From Paracoccaceae bacterium (lineage in GTDB: Bacteria > Pseudomonadota > Alphaproteobacteria > Rhodobacterales > Rhodobacteraceae): a stretch of DNA of 64,000 nucleotides. The notes under the pieces were generated by a model. It searched no databases and had not been told where the DNA came from. It was given only the letters and a program-made list of their open reading frames with translations. Below are positions 45,005 through 55,450 of this stretch, piece by piece (the first letter of the stretch is position 1; each line of letters begins with the position of its first letter). The position numbers and the translations under genes were made by a program. Location: positions 69,783 through 133,782 of the forward strand of contig JAGQRV010000002.1 in NCBI GenBank assembly GCA_020425125.1, written 5' to 3'.

Positions 45005-46328
45005 CGGACAAGGCGAAGAAGGTGACGATGTCGCCCTCCTCGATCCGCGTCCCGCCGGTCGGGATCAGCACCTTGCCGGATTTCTTCATCGGCCCCATCC
45101 GCACACCCTCGGGCAGGTCGATCTCGCGCACGAAGCTGCCGGCCAGCTGCGCGGTCTTCAGCACCTGCGCCTCCATCACCTCGGCCTCGCCGTCGCCCAG
45201 CGAATAGACGCCGCGGACCCGCCCGTGGCGGACATGGCGCAGGATCGACGACACCGTGGTGGCGCGGGGATTGATGTAGGTGTCGATGTTGAGCGGGCCG
45301 AGCAGCGGGATCAGCGCCGGATCGTTGATCAGGCTGACCGCCATCGGGCAGCCCAGCGACTTGGCCCGCACTGCGGCCAGAAGGTTGGTCTTGTCGTCGT
45401 CGGTCAGCGCCAGGATCGCATCCGCCCCGGTGATGTTCGCCTCGGCCAGGAGGTCCGCGCTCAGCCCGTCGCCGTGGAGCACGATGGTCCGCTCCAGCGC
45501 CTCGGCAGCGTGTTCGGCCGCGGCGCGGCTACGCTCGATCACCTTGACGCGGACCCGGCCCGGCCCGCTCTCCAGCGCGCGGGCCACCGACAGACCGACA
45601 TTGCCGGCGCCGACGATCACCACGCGCGACTGGCGCTGCGTCGTCTTGCCGAAGATCTCCAGCGTGCGGTCCATATCATCCGTGTGCGAGAACACATAGA
45701 CCGCATCCCCGGCGAAGAGCTGGTCGTTCGCGCCGGGCGCAAACACAGTCCCCTCGCGGCGCACCCCGACGACGATGGCGCGGAGCGTCGAGAACAGGTC
45801 GGTCAGCTGCCGAAGCGGCGTGTTCAGGACCGGGCAATCCTCGGCGAGCATCACCCCCATGAGCTGCGCCTCGTCGTCGAGGAAGCTTTCGATGTCGAAG
45901 GTCGCAGGCGCCGCCAGGCGCTGCAGCGCCGCTTCGGCGACCTCGCGCTCGGGGCTGATCACCACGTCGATCGGCAGGTGTTCGCGCCGGTAGAGATCCG
46001 CATGGATCGCGGTGAGATAGCTCTGCGCGCGCAGCCGCGCGATCTTGCGCTGCACGCCGAAGACCGAATGGGCCACCTGGCAGGTCACCATGTTGACCTC
46101 GTCGGCGTGGGTCGCCGCGATGATCATGTCGGCGTCCTCGGCGCCGGCGCGTTCCAGCACGTCTGGGTACGAGGCGAAGCCCGCCACCCCCTTCACGTCG
46201 AGCTGGTCGGTGGCGCGGCGCACCAGATCCTCGTTGCTGTCGACGATGGTGACGTCGTTGCGTTCGCCCGACAGGTGGCGCGCGATCTGCCAGCCGACCT
46301 GACCGGCGCCACAGATGATGATCTTCAT
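44952..46328 (-). CDS. trkA: Trk potassium transport regulator TrkA
   Basis: This 458-residue peripheral regulator has two RCK modules. The first begins MKIIICGAGQVGWQIARHL (NAD-binding GxGxxG), and the second is VVIVGAGNVGLSVARALE near residue 230. Each is followed by a TrkA-C domain. It gates TrkH in response to nucleotide. It lies 32 bp after ntrX and overlaps trkH, an arrangement reported in Rhodobacter-type genomes, where nitrogen regulators precede trkA. Confidence 0.96.
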   Translation of the reverse strand: MKIIICGAGQVGWQIARHLSGERNDVTIVDSNEDLVRRATDQLDVKGVAGFASYPDVLERAGAEDADMIIAATHADEVNMVTCQVAHSVFGVQRKIARLRAQSYLTAIHADLYRREHLPIDVVISPEREVAEAALQRLAAPATFDIESFLDDEAQLMGVMLAEDCPVLNTPLRQLTDLFSTLRAIVVGVRREGTVFAPGANDQLFAGDAVYVFSHTDDMDRTLEIFGKTTQRQSRVVIVGAGNVGLSVARALESGPGRVRVKVIERSRAAAEHAAEALERTIVLHGDGLSADLLAEANITGADAILALTDDDKTNLLAAVRAKSLGCPMAVSLINDPALIPLLGPLNIDTYINPRATTVSSILRHVRHGRVRGVYSLGDGEAEVMEAQVLKTAQLAGSFVREIDLPEGVRMGPMKKSGKVLIPTGGTRIEEGDIVTFFALSDAVPEIERLLQVAIDYF

Positions 46329-46360
46329 CGGCTAGTGCTCCTGCCGGCGCCGCATCCGGA

Positions 46361-47767
46361 TCAGATGTCGTCCGAATCGTCGAACATCGCGACCCGGGCC
46401 CCGGCCCTGGTCGCGGTCACGACATTCAGCGATTTGAGCTTTCGGTGCAATGCCGAGCGTTCCATCCCGACGAAGCTCGCGGTGCGCGAGATGTTGCCGC
46501 CGAAGCGGTTGATCTGGGTCAGCAGATACTCCCGCTCGAACAGTTCGCGCGCCTCGCGCAGCGGCAGCCGCGCGATCGCCGCCGACAACACCATGCGGTC
46601 GCCGTCGCCGCTCGCGGGCTCGCTCGCCGGCAGCTCGCGGGCCTCGATCTCGCCGCTGTCGGGGCCGAGGATCAGCACTCGCTCGATGACGTTCCGGAGC
46701 TGGCGGATGTTGCCCGGCCACTGCATCGATTGCAGCGTCGCCGCTGCCTCCTCGCTCAGGAGACGGTCCGGCAGGCCGTCGGTCTTGTTGAATTGCGAGA
46801 TCAGGTGCGCAGCGATCTCGGGGATGTCCGAGCGGCGCTCCTCCAGCCCCGGCACGTCCACCGGCACCACGGCCAGCCGGTGATAGAGCTCCTGCCGGAA
46901 CTGCCCCGCCTCCACCGCATCCTCCAGGTCGCGCGCGGTCCCCGACACGATCCGCACGTTCACCCGCACCTGGCCGGCGCCGCCGACGCGCTGGAACTGC
47001 TGGTCGACCAGCACGCGCAGAACCCGCGCCTGGGTGTCGGACGGCAGGTCGCCGACCTCGTCCAGATAGAGCGTGCCCTGGTCGGCCTGCTCCAGCAGCC
47101 CCGGCTCCACCTGCTGGCCGGCCGATTCGCGCCCGAACAGAAGATGTTCCATCCGGTCGGGCGAGACCGAGGCGCAGTTGAGGGTGACGAAGGCGGCGTC
47201 CGCGCGCGTCGAATGGCTGTGGATGAACCGCGCCGCCATCTCCTTGCCCGATCCCGGCGCGCCCCGCAGCAGCACGCGACTGTTGGTCTTGGCGACCTTC
47301 TCGAGCTGGCTCTTGAGGAAGCGGAACGGCGCGCTCGATCCCACAAGTTCGCCGGTCGCCACCTCGGCGCGCCGCAGTTCGGTATTCTCCCGCCGCAGCC
47401 GCGACGTCTCCATCGCGCGGCGGATCACCACCAGAAGCTGGTCGATGTTGAACGGCTTCTCGATGAAGTCGTAGGCCCCCTGCTTGATCGCCGCGACCGC
47501 GATCTCGATATTGCCGTGGCCCGAGATGATCACCACCGGCACCTCGGGATGCTCCCGCTTGACCTTCTTCAGGATGTCGATCCCGTCGAGCTTGCTGTCC
47601 TTCAGCCAGATGTCGAGGATCACCAGATTGGGCAGCGCCTCCTCGAGCGCCGCGACACATTCCTCCGAGGTGCCCGCCTTTCGGGTGGTGAACCCCTCGT
47701 CCTCCAGGATGTCCGAAATCAGTTCACGAATATCGCGTTCGTCATCAACAATCAGGATATCGCTCAT
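46361..47767 (-). CDS. ntrX: Nitrogen-regulation response regulator NtrX, lacking GAFTGA
   Basis: This 468-residue response regulator has a receiver domain (phospho-acceptor Asp-52 in VILDIWLKDSK), an AAA+ domain with Walker A GAPGSGKE and Walker B GTLYLDEVGD, and a C-terminal Fis-type helix-turn-helix (ISRTASFVGMERSALHRKLKS). The loop that should read GAFTGA in sigma-54 activators is absent: after LLFGRESAGQQVEP the sequence goes straight to GLLEQADQGT. It is therefore unlikely to activate sigma-54 and may act on sigma-70 or as a repressor. Its partner kinase gene ntrY lies 30 bp upstream. Confidence 0.95.
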   Translation of the reverse strand: MSDILIVDDERDIRELISDILEDEGFTTRKAGTSEECVAALEEALPNLVILDIWLKDSKLDGIDILKKVKREHPEVPVVIISGHGNIEIAVAAIKQGAYDFIEKPFNIDQLLVVIRRAMETSRLRRENTELRRAEVATGELVGSSAPFRFLKSQLEKVAKTNSRVLLRGAPGSGKEMAARFIHSHSTRADAAFVTLNCASVSPDRMEHLLFGRESAGQQVEPGLLEQADQGTLYLDEVGDLPSDTQARVLRVLVDQQFQRVGGAGQVRVNVRIVSGTARDLEDAVEAGQFRQELYHRLAVVPVDVPGLEERRSDIPEIAAHLISQFNKTDGLPDRLLSEEAAATLQSMQWPGNIRQLRNVIERVLILGPDSGEIEARELPASEPASGDGDRMVLSAAIARLPLREARELFEREYLLTQINRFGGNISRTASFVGMERSALHRKLKSLNVVTATRAGARVAMFDDSDDI

Positions 47768-47797
47768 GTCTTTTGCCCGTTCTCGTTTGTCTTGCGG

Positions 47798-50041
47798 TCA
47801 TTCCGCCGCGCGTGGCTGCTCTGCCGTGGCCGGCGGCAGCGTCACCACCACGCGCGCGCCCCGATGTCCATCCGGATCGAGCGGCGCGGCGTCTTCCAGC
47901 CGGATCCGGCCGCCATGCTCCTCGATGATCTTCTTCACGATCGACAGGCCCAGCCCGGTGCCGCGGTCCCGCGTGGTTACATAGGGCTCGAACAGCTTTG
48001 CGCGATCCGGCGGAAAGCCGGGGCCGTTGTCGTCCACCGTCAGGCGGATCACCTGCGGCCGCTGTTCGAGCCGCACCATCACCTTCGGCACGAAATCCGG
48101 TCCGACGCCCTCGCCCCGGCTCTGCGCCGCCTCGACCGCGTTCTTCACCAGGTTGATGACCGCCTGCGACAGCAGCGTCGCATCCACGTCGGCAATCACC
48201 GGCCCGTCCGGCAGACGGCTCTCCACCACCACGTCCGGCGTTCCCGTCGCCTGCAGGAACACCGCGTCGGCGACCAGTTTCGCGACGTCCTGACGCGCCT
48301 GCTCGGGCTCCGGCATCCGGGCGAATTTCGAGAATTCGTCGACGATCCGGCGCAGGTCGTTGGTCTGGCGCACGATCACGTCGGTCAGCTGGTCGAGCTT
48401 CTCGGCCTCGCTGCCGGCCGCCTCGCGGAACTTGCGCTTGATGCGCTCGGCAGACAGCTGGATCGGCGTCAGCGGGTTCTTGATCTCGTGGGCGATGCGG
48501 CGGGCGACGTCGCCCCAGGCCGCCATGCGCTGCGCCGCCACCAGGTCGGTCACGTCGTCGAAGGCGACCACGAAACCCTCCAGCGCGCCTTCCTCGCCCG
48601 CCCGCATCGCCATCCTGACCAGCAGGATGTCCTGCACGCCGCCCCGGCTGACCCGGACCTCCTTCTGCACGCTGTCGGCATGGTCCTGGCGCACCCGCTC
48701 CAGAAGCGGGGCGAATTCAGGCACCAGCGCCACCATCGGCTGCCCGGCCACCGGCGCGTCATCGAGCGACAGGAGCCGGGTCCCGGAGCGGTTGATGAAG
48801 TCCACCCGCCCCTCGGCGTCGAGCCCCATCACGCCCGCCGTCACCGAAGACAGCACCGAATCGAACAGCCGGCGCCGCTCCTCGACCTGGCGGTTGGTAT
48901 CCAGAAGCGACTGCCGCTGGCGCCGGAGCTGGCGGATCATCTGGTTGAAGGCCCTGCCCAGCACCGCGATCTCGTCGTCGCCCTTCTCTTCGCGCACGCG
49001 CACGTCGAGATCGCCGTCGCCGACCCGCTGCGCCGCCGCCGCGAGCCGCCCCACCGGCCGCGCCAGCCGCTCGGCGAACCACAGCCCAAGCCAGATCGCC
49101 GCGAGGATCAGCATCACCGCGAAGCCGAGATAGAGCAGCCCGAATTCGAACAGCATCCGGCCGCGCTCGCGTTCGAGCTGCTGGTAGAACAGCGCTGTCT
49201 CTTCGGCATCGCCCAGAAGGTTCATCAGGTCGCCGTTCACCGACCGCGACACCAGCAGATATCGGTCGCCGAAGGCGTTGAGCGCAACCAGCGCGCGCAG
49301 CTCGTTGTTGCTCCAGTCCGGGATCACCACCACCTGGCCGGTATGCGCCTTCTCGATCTCGGGGGTCGTCGGCGCTTCGTAGTCGAACAGATAGGACCGC
49401 TCGCCCCGCGCCCGGATCGCCGCCGTCCCGTCGATCACGTAGGCTTCCTTCAGGCCGCGCTGGATCTGCACCTGGCCCTGCGCCAGCAGCACCCGGAAAT
49501 CGCCGTCGGTCATCAGGAAGCTGTCATTGCTCTGGGCGTTCAGGAAATTTGCCAGCGCCCGGACATCCTCGCTCAGGTCGCTTTCCTGTTCGGCGGCATA
49601 GGCCTTGGCCGCGGCCAGGGACGCGCCGATGACCTCACGCACCCGCTCCGAGAACCAGCCTTCAAGCCCGACGCTCAGCGTCAGGCCGGCGAAGACCGCG
49701 ACCAGGACCGTCGGCACCAGCGCCACCACCGCGAAGATCGCGGTCAGCCGCAGGTGCAGCCGCGATCCGGCCGATTTCGCGCGCCGCGCTGCCACCATCC
49801 CCATGATCCGGAACAGCACCAGCGTCGCCAGCACGAGGATGTAGACGAGGTCGCTCAGCAGCACCAGCCGCAGCGACATGGTCGAGACGTTCACCACCAC
49901 CGGGCCGAGCACCAGGAAGGTGGCGACGACCAGGACCGGACCCAGAATCCCGAGCGCCAGCGCGCCCAGAGTCTGCACCCGCCGCTGGCGGCCGAGATCT
50001 GCGAGGAAGTTCCAGGTCGCCCGACCCAGCGGTTTCTGCAT
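47798..50041 (-). CDS. ntrY: Sensor histidine kinase NtrY
   Basis: This 747-residue membrane kinase has four N-terminal hydrophobic segments (within residues 25-140 and about 285-310) enclosing a periplasmic region. It then has a HAMP domain, a PAS domain (FDSVLSSVTAGVMGLDAEGR), the histidine phospho-site in [20 protein letters not shown], and an ATPase domain (DNGPGFPP, RGTGLGLSIVKKI). It senses an unknown periplasmic or redox cue and phosphorylates NtrX. It starts 78 bp after the ntrC stop. Confidence 0.96.
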   Translation of the reverse strand: MQKPLGRATWNFLADLGRQRRVQTLGALALGILGPVLVVATFLVLGPVVVNVSTMSLRLVLLSDLVYILVLATLVLFRIMGMVAARRAKSAGSRLHLRLTAIFAVVALVPTVLVAVFAGLTLSVGLEGWFSERVREVIGASLAAAKAYAAEQESDLSEDVRALANFLNAQSNDSFLMTDGDFRVLLAQGQVQIQRGLKEAYVIDGTAAIRARGERSYLFDYEAPTTPEIEKAHTGQVVVIPDWSNNELRALVALNAFGDRYLLVSRSVNGDLMNLLGDAEETALFYQQLERERGRMLFEFGLLYLGFAVMLILAAIWLGLWFAERLARPVGRLAAAAQRVGDGDLDVRVREEKGDDEIAVLGRAFNQMIRQLRRQRQSLLDTNRQVEERRRLFDSVLSSVTAGVMGLDAEGRVDFINRSGTRLLSLDDAPVAGQPMVALVPEFAPLLERVRQDHADSVQKEVRVSRGGVQDILLVRMAMRAGEEGALEGFVVAFDDVTDLVAAQRMAAWGDVARRIAHEIKNPLTPIQLSAERIKRKFREAAGSEAEKLDQLTDVIVRQTNDLRRIVDEFSKFARMPEPEQARQDVAKLVADAVFLQATGTPDVVVESRLPDGPVIADVDATLLSQAVINLVKNAVEAAQSRGEGVGPDFVPKVMVRLEQRPQVIRLTVDDNGPGFPPDRAKLFEPYVTTRDRGTGLGLSIVKKIIEEHGGRIRLEDAAPLDPDGHRGARVVVTLPPATAEQPRAAE

Positions 50042-50119
50042 GAGGACCCCTAGCGATCATGCCAGCCCGCCCCCTCCTCCCCGGGGGCTGCGGTCGGGTG
50101 GCAACGCCCTGTGGCCCGT

Positions 50120-51484
50120 TTACATCAACTTTCGGCGGCGTGTCACGCGGATATCCAGATCGGTGATCTTCTTGCGCAAGGTATTGCGATTGATCCCGAG
50201 AAGATCGGCGCATTTGGCCTGGTTTCCCCCCGTGGCGTCCAGCGCGATCTCGATCAGCGGCGTCTCCACCTCGCGCAGGATGCGCTGGTACAGCCCGGGC
50301 GGCGGCAGCACCCCGCCATGGAGATCGAAATAACGCCGCAGATGCGCCCCCACCGACGCCGACAGCCGGTCCGAATCCGGCCGCCCGTTCAACGGCTCCA
50401 TCGCCGGCTGGTTGCCCAGCACATGCGCCACGTCGGCCTTGGTGATCTCGTCCTCGGGGCTCGTCACCACCAGACGGCGCACGGTGTTCTCCAGCTGCCG
50501 GACGTTGCCCGGCCAGCTATAGGCGCGGATCATCTCCAGCGCATCGTTCGAGAACCGACGCGCCGGGCCACCCTCGCGCTCGGAGCGCGCCAGGAAATGC
50601 TCGGCCAGGAGCGGGATGTCGTCCACCCGCTCGCGCAGCGCCGGCACTGCGATGGTCACGCCGCCCAGGCGGTAATAGAGATCCTGGCGGAACGCGCCGC
50701 CCTCGATCCGGCTGCCCAGATCGCTCTGCGAGGTCGCCATGATGCGCGGCGCGGAATCGGCGAAATTGTCGAACATGCGCACGATCCGCGCCTGCGCATC
50801 CTGGTCGAAATCGCCCACCTCGTCGAACAGGATCGACCCGCCACGCGCCCGCGCCGCCAGATTGGCCGGCCCGTCGGCGCCGGCCAGATCGGCTGCCGAG
50901 GCGACCACGAACGGCATCGTCCTGCGGTCCGAGAAATCGTGGATCGCCCGCGCGATCAGCGACTTGCCGGTGCCGCTTTCACCGGTGATCATCACCGACA
51001 GCTCGGTGTTCATCACCCGCGCCACCAGCCGGTAGAGCGCCTGCATCGCCGGGGTGCGGCCGACCAGCGGCAATTCGTCCGACCGCTCGGCCACCTGGGC
51101 CCGCGGCGCCGGCGCCCGTCGCTTGACCTCAAGGGCGCGGGCCGCGCGCTTCATCAGGTCCGGCAGGTCGAACGGCTTCGGCAGGTAGTCGAAGGCATCC
51201 GCTTCGGCGGCCTGGATCGCGGTCATGATCGTGTTCTGCGCCGAGATCACGATCACCGGCAGGCCGGGGCGTTCCTTCGAGATCTGCGGCAGCGTGTCGA
51301 GCCCGTTGCCGTCGGGCATGATCACGTCCGAGATCACCAGGTCGCCCTTGCCCTCCTGCACCCAGCGCATCAGCGTCATCAGCGACGAGGTCGCATGCAC
51401 CTTGCATCCGGCGCGGGTCAGCGCCTGGGTCAGCACGGTGCGGATCGTTCGGTCGTCGTCGGCAACAAGAATAGTGCCGTCCAT
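50120..51484 (-). CDS. ntrC: Nitrogen-regulation response regulator NtrC, lacking GAFTGA
   Basis: This 454-residue nitrogen regulator has a receiver (Asp-53 in [12 protein letters not shown]), an AAA+ domain with Walker [10 protein letters not shown] and Walker [12 protein letters not shown], and a Fis-type C-terminal helix-turn-helix ([19 protein letters not shown]). The sigma-54 contact loop GAFTGA is missing: the segment [20 protein letters not shown] bridges the gap. R. capsulatus NtrC likewise lacks this loop and activates sigma-70 polymerase. The ATG at 51484 overlaps the ntrB stop, so translation is coupled. Confidence 0.96.
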   Translation of the reverse strand: MDGTILVADDDRTIRTVLTQALTRAGCKVHATSSLMTLMRWVQEGKGDLVISDVIMPDGNGLDTLPQISKERPGLPVIVISAQNTIMTAIQAAEADAFDYLPKPFDLPDLMKRAARALEVKRRAPAPRAQVAERSDELPLVGRTPAMQALYRLVARVMNTELSVMITGESGTGKSLIARAIHDFSDRRTMPFVVASAADLAGADGPANLAARARGGSILFDEVGDFDQDAQARIVRMFDNFADSAPRIMATSQSDLGSRIEGGAFRQDLYYRLGGVTIAVPALRERVDDIPLLAEHFLARSEREGGPARRFSNDALEMIRAYSWPGNVRQLENTVRRLVVTSPEDEITKADVAHVLGNQPAMEPLNGRPDSDRLSASVGAHLRRYFDLHGGVLPPPGLYQRILREVETPLIEIALDATGGNQAKCADLLGINRNTLRKKITDLDIRVTRRRKLM

Positions 51485-52569
51485 CAGAAGTCCTCCGTGG
51501 CGTCTTTCGGGGCTACGGGCAACGAGATCCGGAAGACCGTGCGCCCCGGCACGCTTTCCACACCGATCCATCCGTCGTGTTCGGAAATGATCTTGGACAC
51601 CAGCGCGAGCCCCAGCCCGGTGCCGTTCTCGCGGCCCGACACGAACGGGTCGAAGATGTTGTCGGCAATCTCGGGCGGCAGGCCCGGACCGTCATCGATG
51701 ATCTCGACCTGCAGCGGCAGCGTCGCGCCCGTGCCGTCCTGGCGCCGCAGCCGCAGCGCGAGGTCATAGAAGGTCCGGATCCGGATCACCCCGCCGGATT
51801 TCGGATCCGCGGCTTCGGCGGCGTTCTTCATCAGGTTCTGGAACACCTGCAACATCTGGTCCCCGTCGACATAGGTCGGCGGCAGCGACGGGTCGTAATC
51901 CTCGACGATCCGCATCTTCGCCGCCACGCCGAGGGCCGCCGACTTGCGCGCCCGGTCGAGAAGATCGTGGATGTTCACCGCCTTCTTTACCGGCGGGCGG
52001 AGATTGCCGAACTGCTCCACCTGGTCGAGCAGCTTGGTGATCCGCCGCGCCTCGCCGACGATCAGGTCGGTCAGCTCGCGGTCGTCGCCTGACAGCCCCA
52101 TCGCCAGAAGCTGCGCCGCCCCGGTGATTCCGGCCAGCGGGTTCTTGATCTCGTGCGCCAGCATCTCGGCCATGCCGATGGCCGATTTCGCCGCCGACTT
52201 GACCATGTTGGCGCGGTCCATCCGGTCGGCGATCTGGCGCGGCTCGAACAGCACGATCACCCGGCCCGAATCGTCCGCCACCGGGCCGATCTGGATGTTG
52301 CACTGGATCGGCGGGCGCTGGCCGCTGCCCACATCCACGTCGTTGATGAACAGCCCCGCCCGGTCGCGGCGCACCCGCGCGAAGGCTTCCTCCAGCGGCG
52401 CGTCGATCATCAGCTTGTCCCAGACCGGCTTGCCCCTGAGCTGCTTCGACGAGGTGACCAGGAACGCCTCGCCCGCCGGGGTGATGTCGGCGATGGTGTC
52501 GTCCGCGTTCAGAAGCACCGCCGGCACCGGCAGCGATGCCCAGAGAATATCCCCCCAATCGCCGGTCAT
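51484..52569 (-). CDS. ntrB: Nitrogen-regulation sensor kinase NtrB
   Basis: This 361-residue soluble kinase has an N-terminal PAS domain ([21 protein letters not shown]), the H-box [19 protein letters not shown], and ATPase motifs [19 protein letters not shown] and GTGLGLALV. It phosphorylates or dephosphorylates NtrC under PII control. The ATG at 52569 overlaps the dusB stop by 4 bp; the long frame upstream is an antisense-free shadow of dusB and is rejected. Confidence 0.96.
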   Translation of the reverse strand: MTGDWGDILWASLPVPAVLLNADDTIADITPAGEAFLVTSSKQLRGKPVWDKLMIDAPLEEAFARVRRDRAGLFINDVDVGSGQRPPIQCNIQIGPVADDSGRVIVLFEPRQIADRMDRANMVKSAAKSAIGMAEMLAHEIKNPLAGITGAAQLLAMGLSGDDRELTDLIVGEARRITKLLDQVEQFGNLRPPVKKAVNIHDLLDRARKSAALGVAAKMRIVEDYDPSLPPTYVDGDQMLQVFQNLMKNAAEAADPKSGGVIRIRTFYDLALRLRRQDGTGATLPLQVEIIDDGPGLPPEIADNIFDPFVSGRENGTGLGLALVSKIISEHDGWIGVESVPGRTVFRISLPVAPKDATEDF

Positions 52570-53705
52570 GCCGCGACCGCCTTCGCCGCATCGGCGGACC
52601 CGGATACGCCATCCGGTCCCCGCCGGTCGTCCGGCCCCGGCCCGTCCAGCGCCAGCAGCAGAAGCGCCCGCACCTGCGCCGGACCCGATGCGGTCAGCAC
52701 CTCGCGGCGCAGAGACGGCGCCGTTCCGGCCGTGTCCATGTACCAGCCGAGATGCTTGCGCGCGACTCGCGCCCCCAGCATCGCGCCGTAGAAGCCCAGC
52801 ATCTCCTCGTAATGGCCCAGCACCATCTCGGCGAAGTCCCGGCCGCGCGGACGCGCCGGGGCGGGCCGTCCCGCGAGCGCCGCGGCGATCTCGGCCAGAA
52901 TCCACGGCCGGCCCTGCGCGCCCCGTCCCACCATCACGCCCGCCGCGCCGCTTTGGCGCAGCGCGCGGCGCGCCTCGGCGGGCCCGGCGATGTCGCCGTT
53001 CGCCACCACCGGAATGTCCAGCGCGTTGGCCGGCGCCGCGATCGCCTGCCAGTCGGCCCGCCCGGTATAGAACTGGCAGCGGGTGCGGCCGTGCACGGTC
53101 AGCATGGCGATCCCCTCGGCCGCCGCGCGGCGTGCCAGGTCGGCGACATTGCGGCTGTCCGCGTCCCAGCCCAGACGGCATTTCAGCGTCACCGGCACCC
53201 GCACCGCCCCGATCACCGCGGCGATGATACCCAGCGCCTGGTCGAGGTCCCGCATCAGCGCCGACCCGGCCAGGCCGCCGGTCACCTTCTTCGCCGGGCA
53301 GCCCATGTTGATGTCGATGATCGCGGCCCCCTCCGCCTCGACCCGCCGGGCCGCCTCGGCCATCAGGTCGGGGTCGCGGCCGGCCAGCTGCACTGCGGTG
53401 GGCACGGCGCCCGCGCCAAGCGCCGCGCGGTCCCGGGCCGAGGCGCGGTCGGTCAGGTATTCCCGCGTCGCCACCATCTCGCTGACGACCAGACCGGCGC
53501 CGAACCGCGCCACCAGACGCCGGAACGGCAGGTCGGTGATCCCCGCCATCGGAGCCAGGAGAACCGGCATCTCAAGTGTCCTGTCTGCCAAGCGAATGGT
53601 CAACTGCCCAATCCTTACGCGGAATTGTCTCCCGGAATTACCGGGGGAGTAATCTGTTATCAAACCGGCGCGGCGGAAAGATCGCAGGGAAAACATCAAT
53701 TGCAC
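52566..53705 (-). CDS. dusB: tRNA-dihydrouridine synthase DusB (NifR3)
   Basis: This FMN enzyme reduces uridines in the tRNA D-loop. It has MPVLLAPMAGITDLPFRRLV, the catalytic Cys in DINMGCPAKKVTGG, and LTVHGRTRCQFYTG. As in Rhodobacter (where it is called nifR3) it leads the ntrB-ntrC operon and overlaps ntrB. The start is uncertain: the ATG at 53705 adds about 30 residues that do not resemble the family, and the conserved part starts near residue 34 (IGQLTIRLADRTLEMP). A start nearer 53600 is likely. The 90-bp divergent region to ispDF holds both promoters. Confidence 0.93.
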   Translation of the reverse strand: MQLMFSLRSFRRAGLITDYSPGNSGRQFRVRIGQLTIRLADRTLEMPVLLAPMAGITDLPFRRLVARFGAGLVVSEMVATREYLTDRASARDRAALGAGAVPTAVQLAGRDPDLMAEAARRVEAEGAAIIDINMGCPAKKVTGGLAGSALMRDLDQALGIIAAVIGAVRVPVTLKCRLGWDADSRNVADLARRAAAEGIAMLTVHGRTRCQFYTGRADWQAIAAPANALDIPVVANGDIAGPAEARRALRQSGAAGVMVGRGAQGRPWILAEIAAALAGRPAPARPRGRDFAEMVLGHYEEMLGFYGAMLGARVARKHLGWYMDTAGTAPSLRREVLTASGPAQVRALLLLALDGPGPDDRRGPDGVSGSADAAKAVAA

Positions 53706-53795
53706 AAAACTTGTGCATTCTCGGCGGGCCAGCGGATCGCATTGTCATCGCCGACAGCAAAGCGTAAACGCGGTTGATCGCAATCGGAAGGGGCC

Positions 53796-54953
53796 ATGAC
53801 CGTCGCCGCCGTCATTGTCGCCGCCGGCAGGGGCACCCGGGCCGGCGGGACCATACCAAAGCAATTTCAGATGCTTGACGGAGAGTCCGTGCTGATCCGC
53901 ACGATCCGGGCGCTGACCGCGCACCCGGAGGTGAATCACGTCGTGGTTGTGATCCACCCGGACGACCGCACCCGCGTCGAGGCCGCGATGAGCGCACCCG
54001 GCGCGCTGCCGGTCGACTGCGTTCCCGGCGGCGCCACGCGGGATGCCTCGGTGCGCGCCGGACTCGCCGTGCTGCCTCCCGAGATCGACCGCGTCCTGAT
54101 CCACGATGCCGCCCGCCCGCTGGTGACCACCGCCCTCGTCGAACGGGTGCTGCGCGCGCTCGACACGCTGCCGGGCGCGGCGCCGGCGCTCGCCATCTCC
54201 GACGCGCTCTGGCGCGGCGCCGAAGGCCGCGTCGCCGGCACCCAGGACCGCTCCGGCCTCTACCGCGCACAGACCCCGCAGGGCTTCCACCGTGCCGCCA
54301 TCGACGCCGCCCACGCCGTCCATCCCGGCAATGCTGCCGACGATGTCGAGGTCGCCCGCGCCCACGGCCTTGACGTCGCCATCGTCGACGGGGATGAGGA
54401 CAACATCAAGATCACGCTGCCGGGCGACTTCGCCCGCGCCGCCCGCATCCTGCGCCAGCGGAAGGAAACAGGGATGGACATCCGCCTCGGCAACGGCTTC
54501 GACGTGCATGCCTTCGCGCCCGGCGACGCGGTGATCCTCTGCGGCGTGCGGATCCCCCATGACCAGGCGCTCTTCGGCCATTCCGATGCCGACGTGGCGA
54601 TGCACGCGGTCACCGACGCGATCTACGGCGCGCTGGCCGACGGCGATATCGGCCAGCATTTCCCGCCTTCCGACCCGCAATGGAAGGGCGCCGAAAGCCA
54701 CATCTTCCTGCGCCACGCCGTATCCCGCGCCGCCGCCCGCGGCTACCGCGTCGGCAATGCCGACTGCACCATCGTCTGCGAGGCGCCGAAGATCGCCCCC
54801 CATGCCGCGGCGATGCGCGGCGTGATGGCCGAACTGCTGGCGGTTCCCGCGGACCGGGTCAGCGTGAAGGCGACGACGGCCGAGCAGCTCGGCTTCATCG
54901 GCCGGCGCGAAGGCATCGCCGCGCTCGCCTCCGTCACCCTGGTGGCGACATGA
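53796..54953 (+). CDS. ispDF: Bifunctional IspD/IspF (MEP pathway)
   Basis: This 385-residue fusion catalyses two steps of isoprenoid synthesis. Residues 1-226 are IspD (2-C-methyl-D-erythritol 4-phosphate cytidylyltransferase), with [19 protein letters not shown] and [11 protein letters not shown]. Residues 227-385 are IspF (MECDP synthase), with [22 protein letters not shown] and the C-terminal [17 protein letters not shown]. The fusion is common in alphaproteobacteria. Its stop overlaps the pgpA start (ATGA). It is divergent from dusB. Confidence 0.97.
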   Translation: MTVAAVIVAAGRGTRAGGTIPKQFQMLDGESVLIRTIRALTAHPEVNHVVVVIHPDDRTRVEAAMSAPGALPVDCVPGGATRDASVRAGLAVLPPEIDRVLIHDAARPLVTTALVERVLRALDTLPGAAPALAISDALWRGAEGRVAGTQDRSGLYRAQTPQGFHRAAIDAAHAVHPGNAADDVEVARAHGLDVAIVDGDEDNIKITLPGDFARAARILRQRKETGMDIRLGNGFDVHAFAPGDAVILCGVRIPHDQALFGHSDADVAMHAVTDAIYGALADGDIGQHFPPSDPQWKGAESHIFLRHAVSRAAARGYRVGNADCTIVCEAPKIAPHAAAMRGVMAELLAVPADRVSVKATTAEQLGFIGRREGIAALASVTLVAT

Positions 54954-55450
54954 GGGCGTCGCGGCTGATCGCCACGGCAGGCGGCGTCGGCCTGCTGCGC
55001 CCGGCGCCCGGCACCTGGGGTTCGGCCGCGGCGATTCCGGTCGCCTGGCTGCTGCACGGGATCGGCGGCTTCGTGCTCCTGGCATCGGCGACGCTGCTGG
55101 TCACGCTGGTCGGCTGGTGGGCGGCGCGGGCCGAAGAGCGCGCCACCGGCAGCCACGACGCCTCCGAGATCGTCATCGACGAGGTCGCCGGGCAGTGGAT
55201 CGCGCTCTGGCCGCTCTCGCTCGGCCTCTCCCATGCCGGTGTCGGCCCGTGGCTCTTTCCCTGGCCGGGCTGGGTCGGCGCCTTCCTTGCCTTCCGGCTT
55301 CTCGACATCCGCAAGCCCGGCCCGGTCGGCTGGGCCGACCGCCAGCCCGGCGCGACCGGGGTGATGCTCGACGACCTGATCGCGGGCGTGCTCGCCGCGC
55401 TGCTGGTCGCGCTCGCCGCCTTCATCGCGCACGGGGTCATCGGGGTATGA
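54950..55450 (+). CDS. pgpA: Phosphatidylglycerophosphatase A
   Basis: This 166-residue inner-membrane phosphatase makes phosphatidylglycerol from its phosphate. PgpA motifs are [34 protein letters not shown] and [17 protein letters not shown], within several hydrophobic segments. The ATG overlaps the ispDF stop, and its own stop overlaps the cinA start (ATGA), so three genes are translationally coupled. Confidence 0.95.
   Translation: MRASRLIATAGGVGLLRPAPGTWGSAAAIPVAWLLHGIGGFVLLASATLLVTLVGWWAARAEERATGSHDASEIVIDEVAGQWIALWPLSLGLSHAGVGPWLFPWPGWVGAFLAFRLLDIRKPGPVGWADRQPGATGVMLDDLIAGVLAALLVALAAFIAHGVIGV

Noticed and set aside
46445-50053. 1202-codon plus-strand ORF opposite ntrX and ntrY
   Set aside because: It is antisense to two clearly recognised genes and its Arg/His/Leu-rich translation has no family features, as expected for high-GC shadow frames.
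53774-53787. Half-conserved FNR-like site (TTGAT-N4-ATCGG) before ispDF
   Set aside because: Only 8 of 10 conserved bases match, and it lies within 25 bp of the start codon, an unlikely activator position; probably chance.
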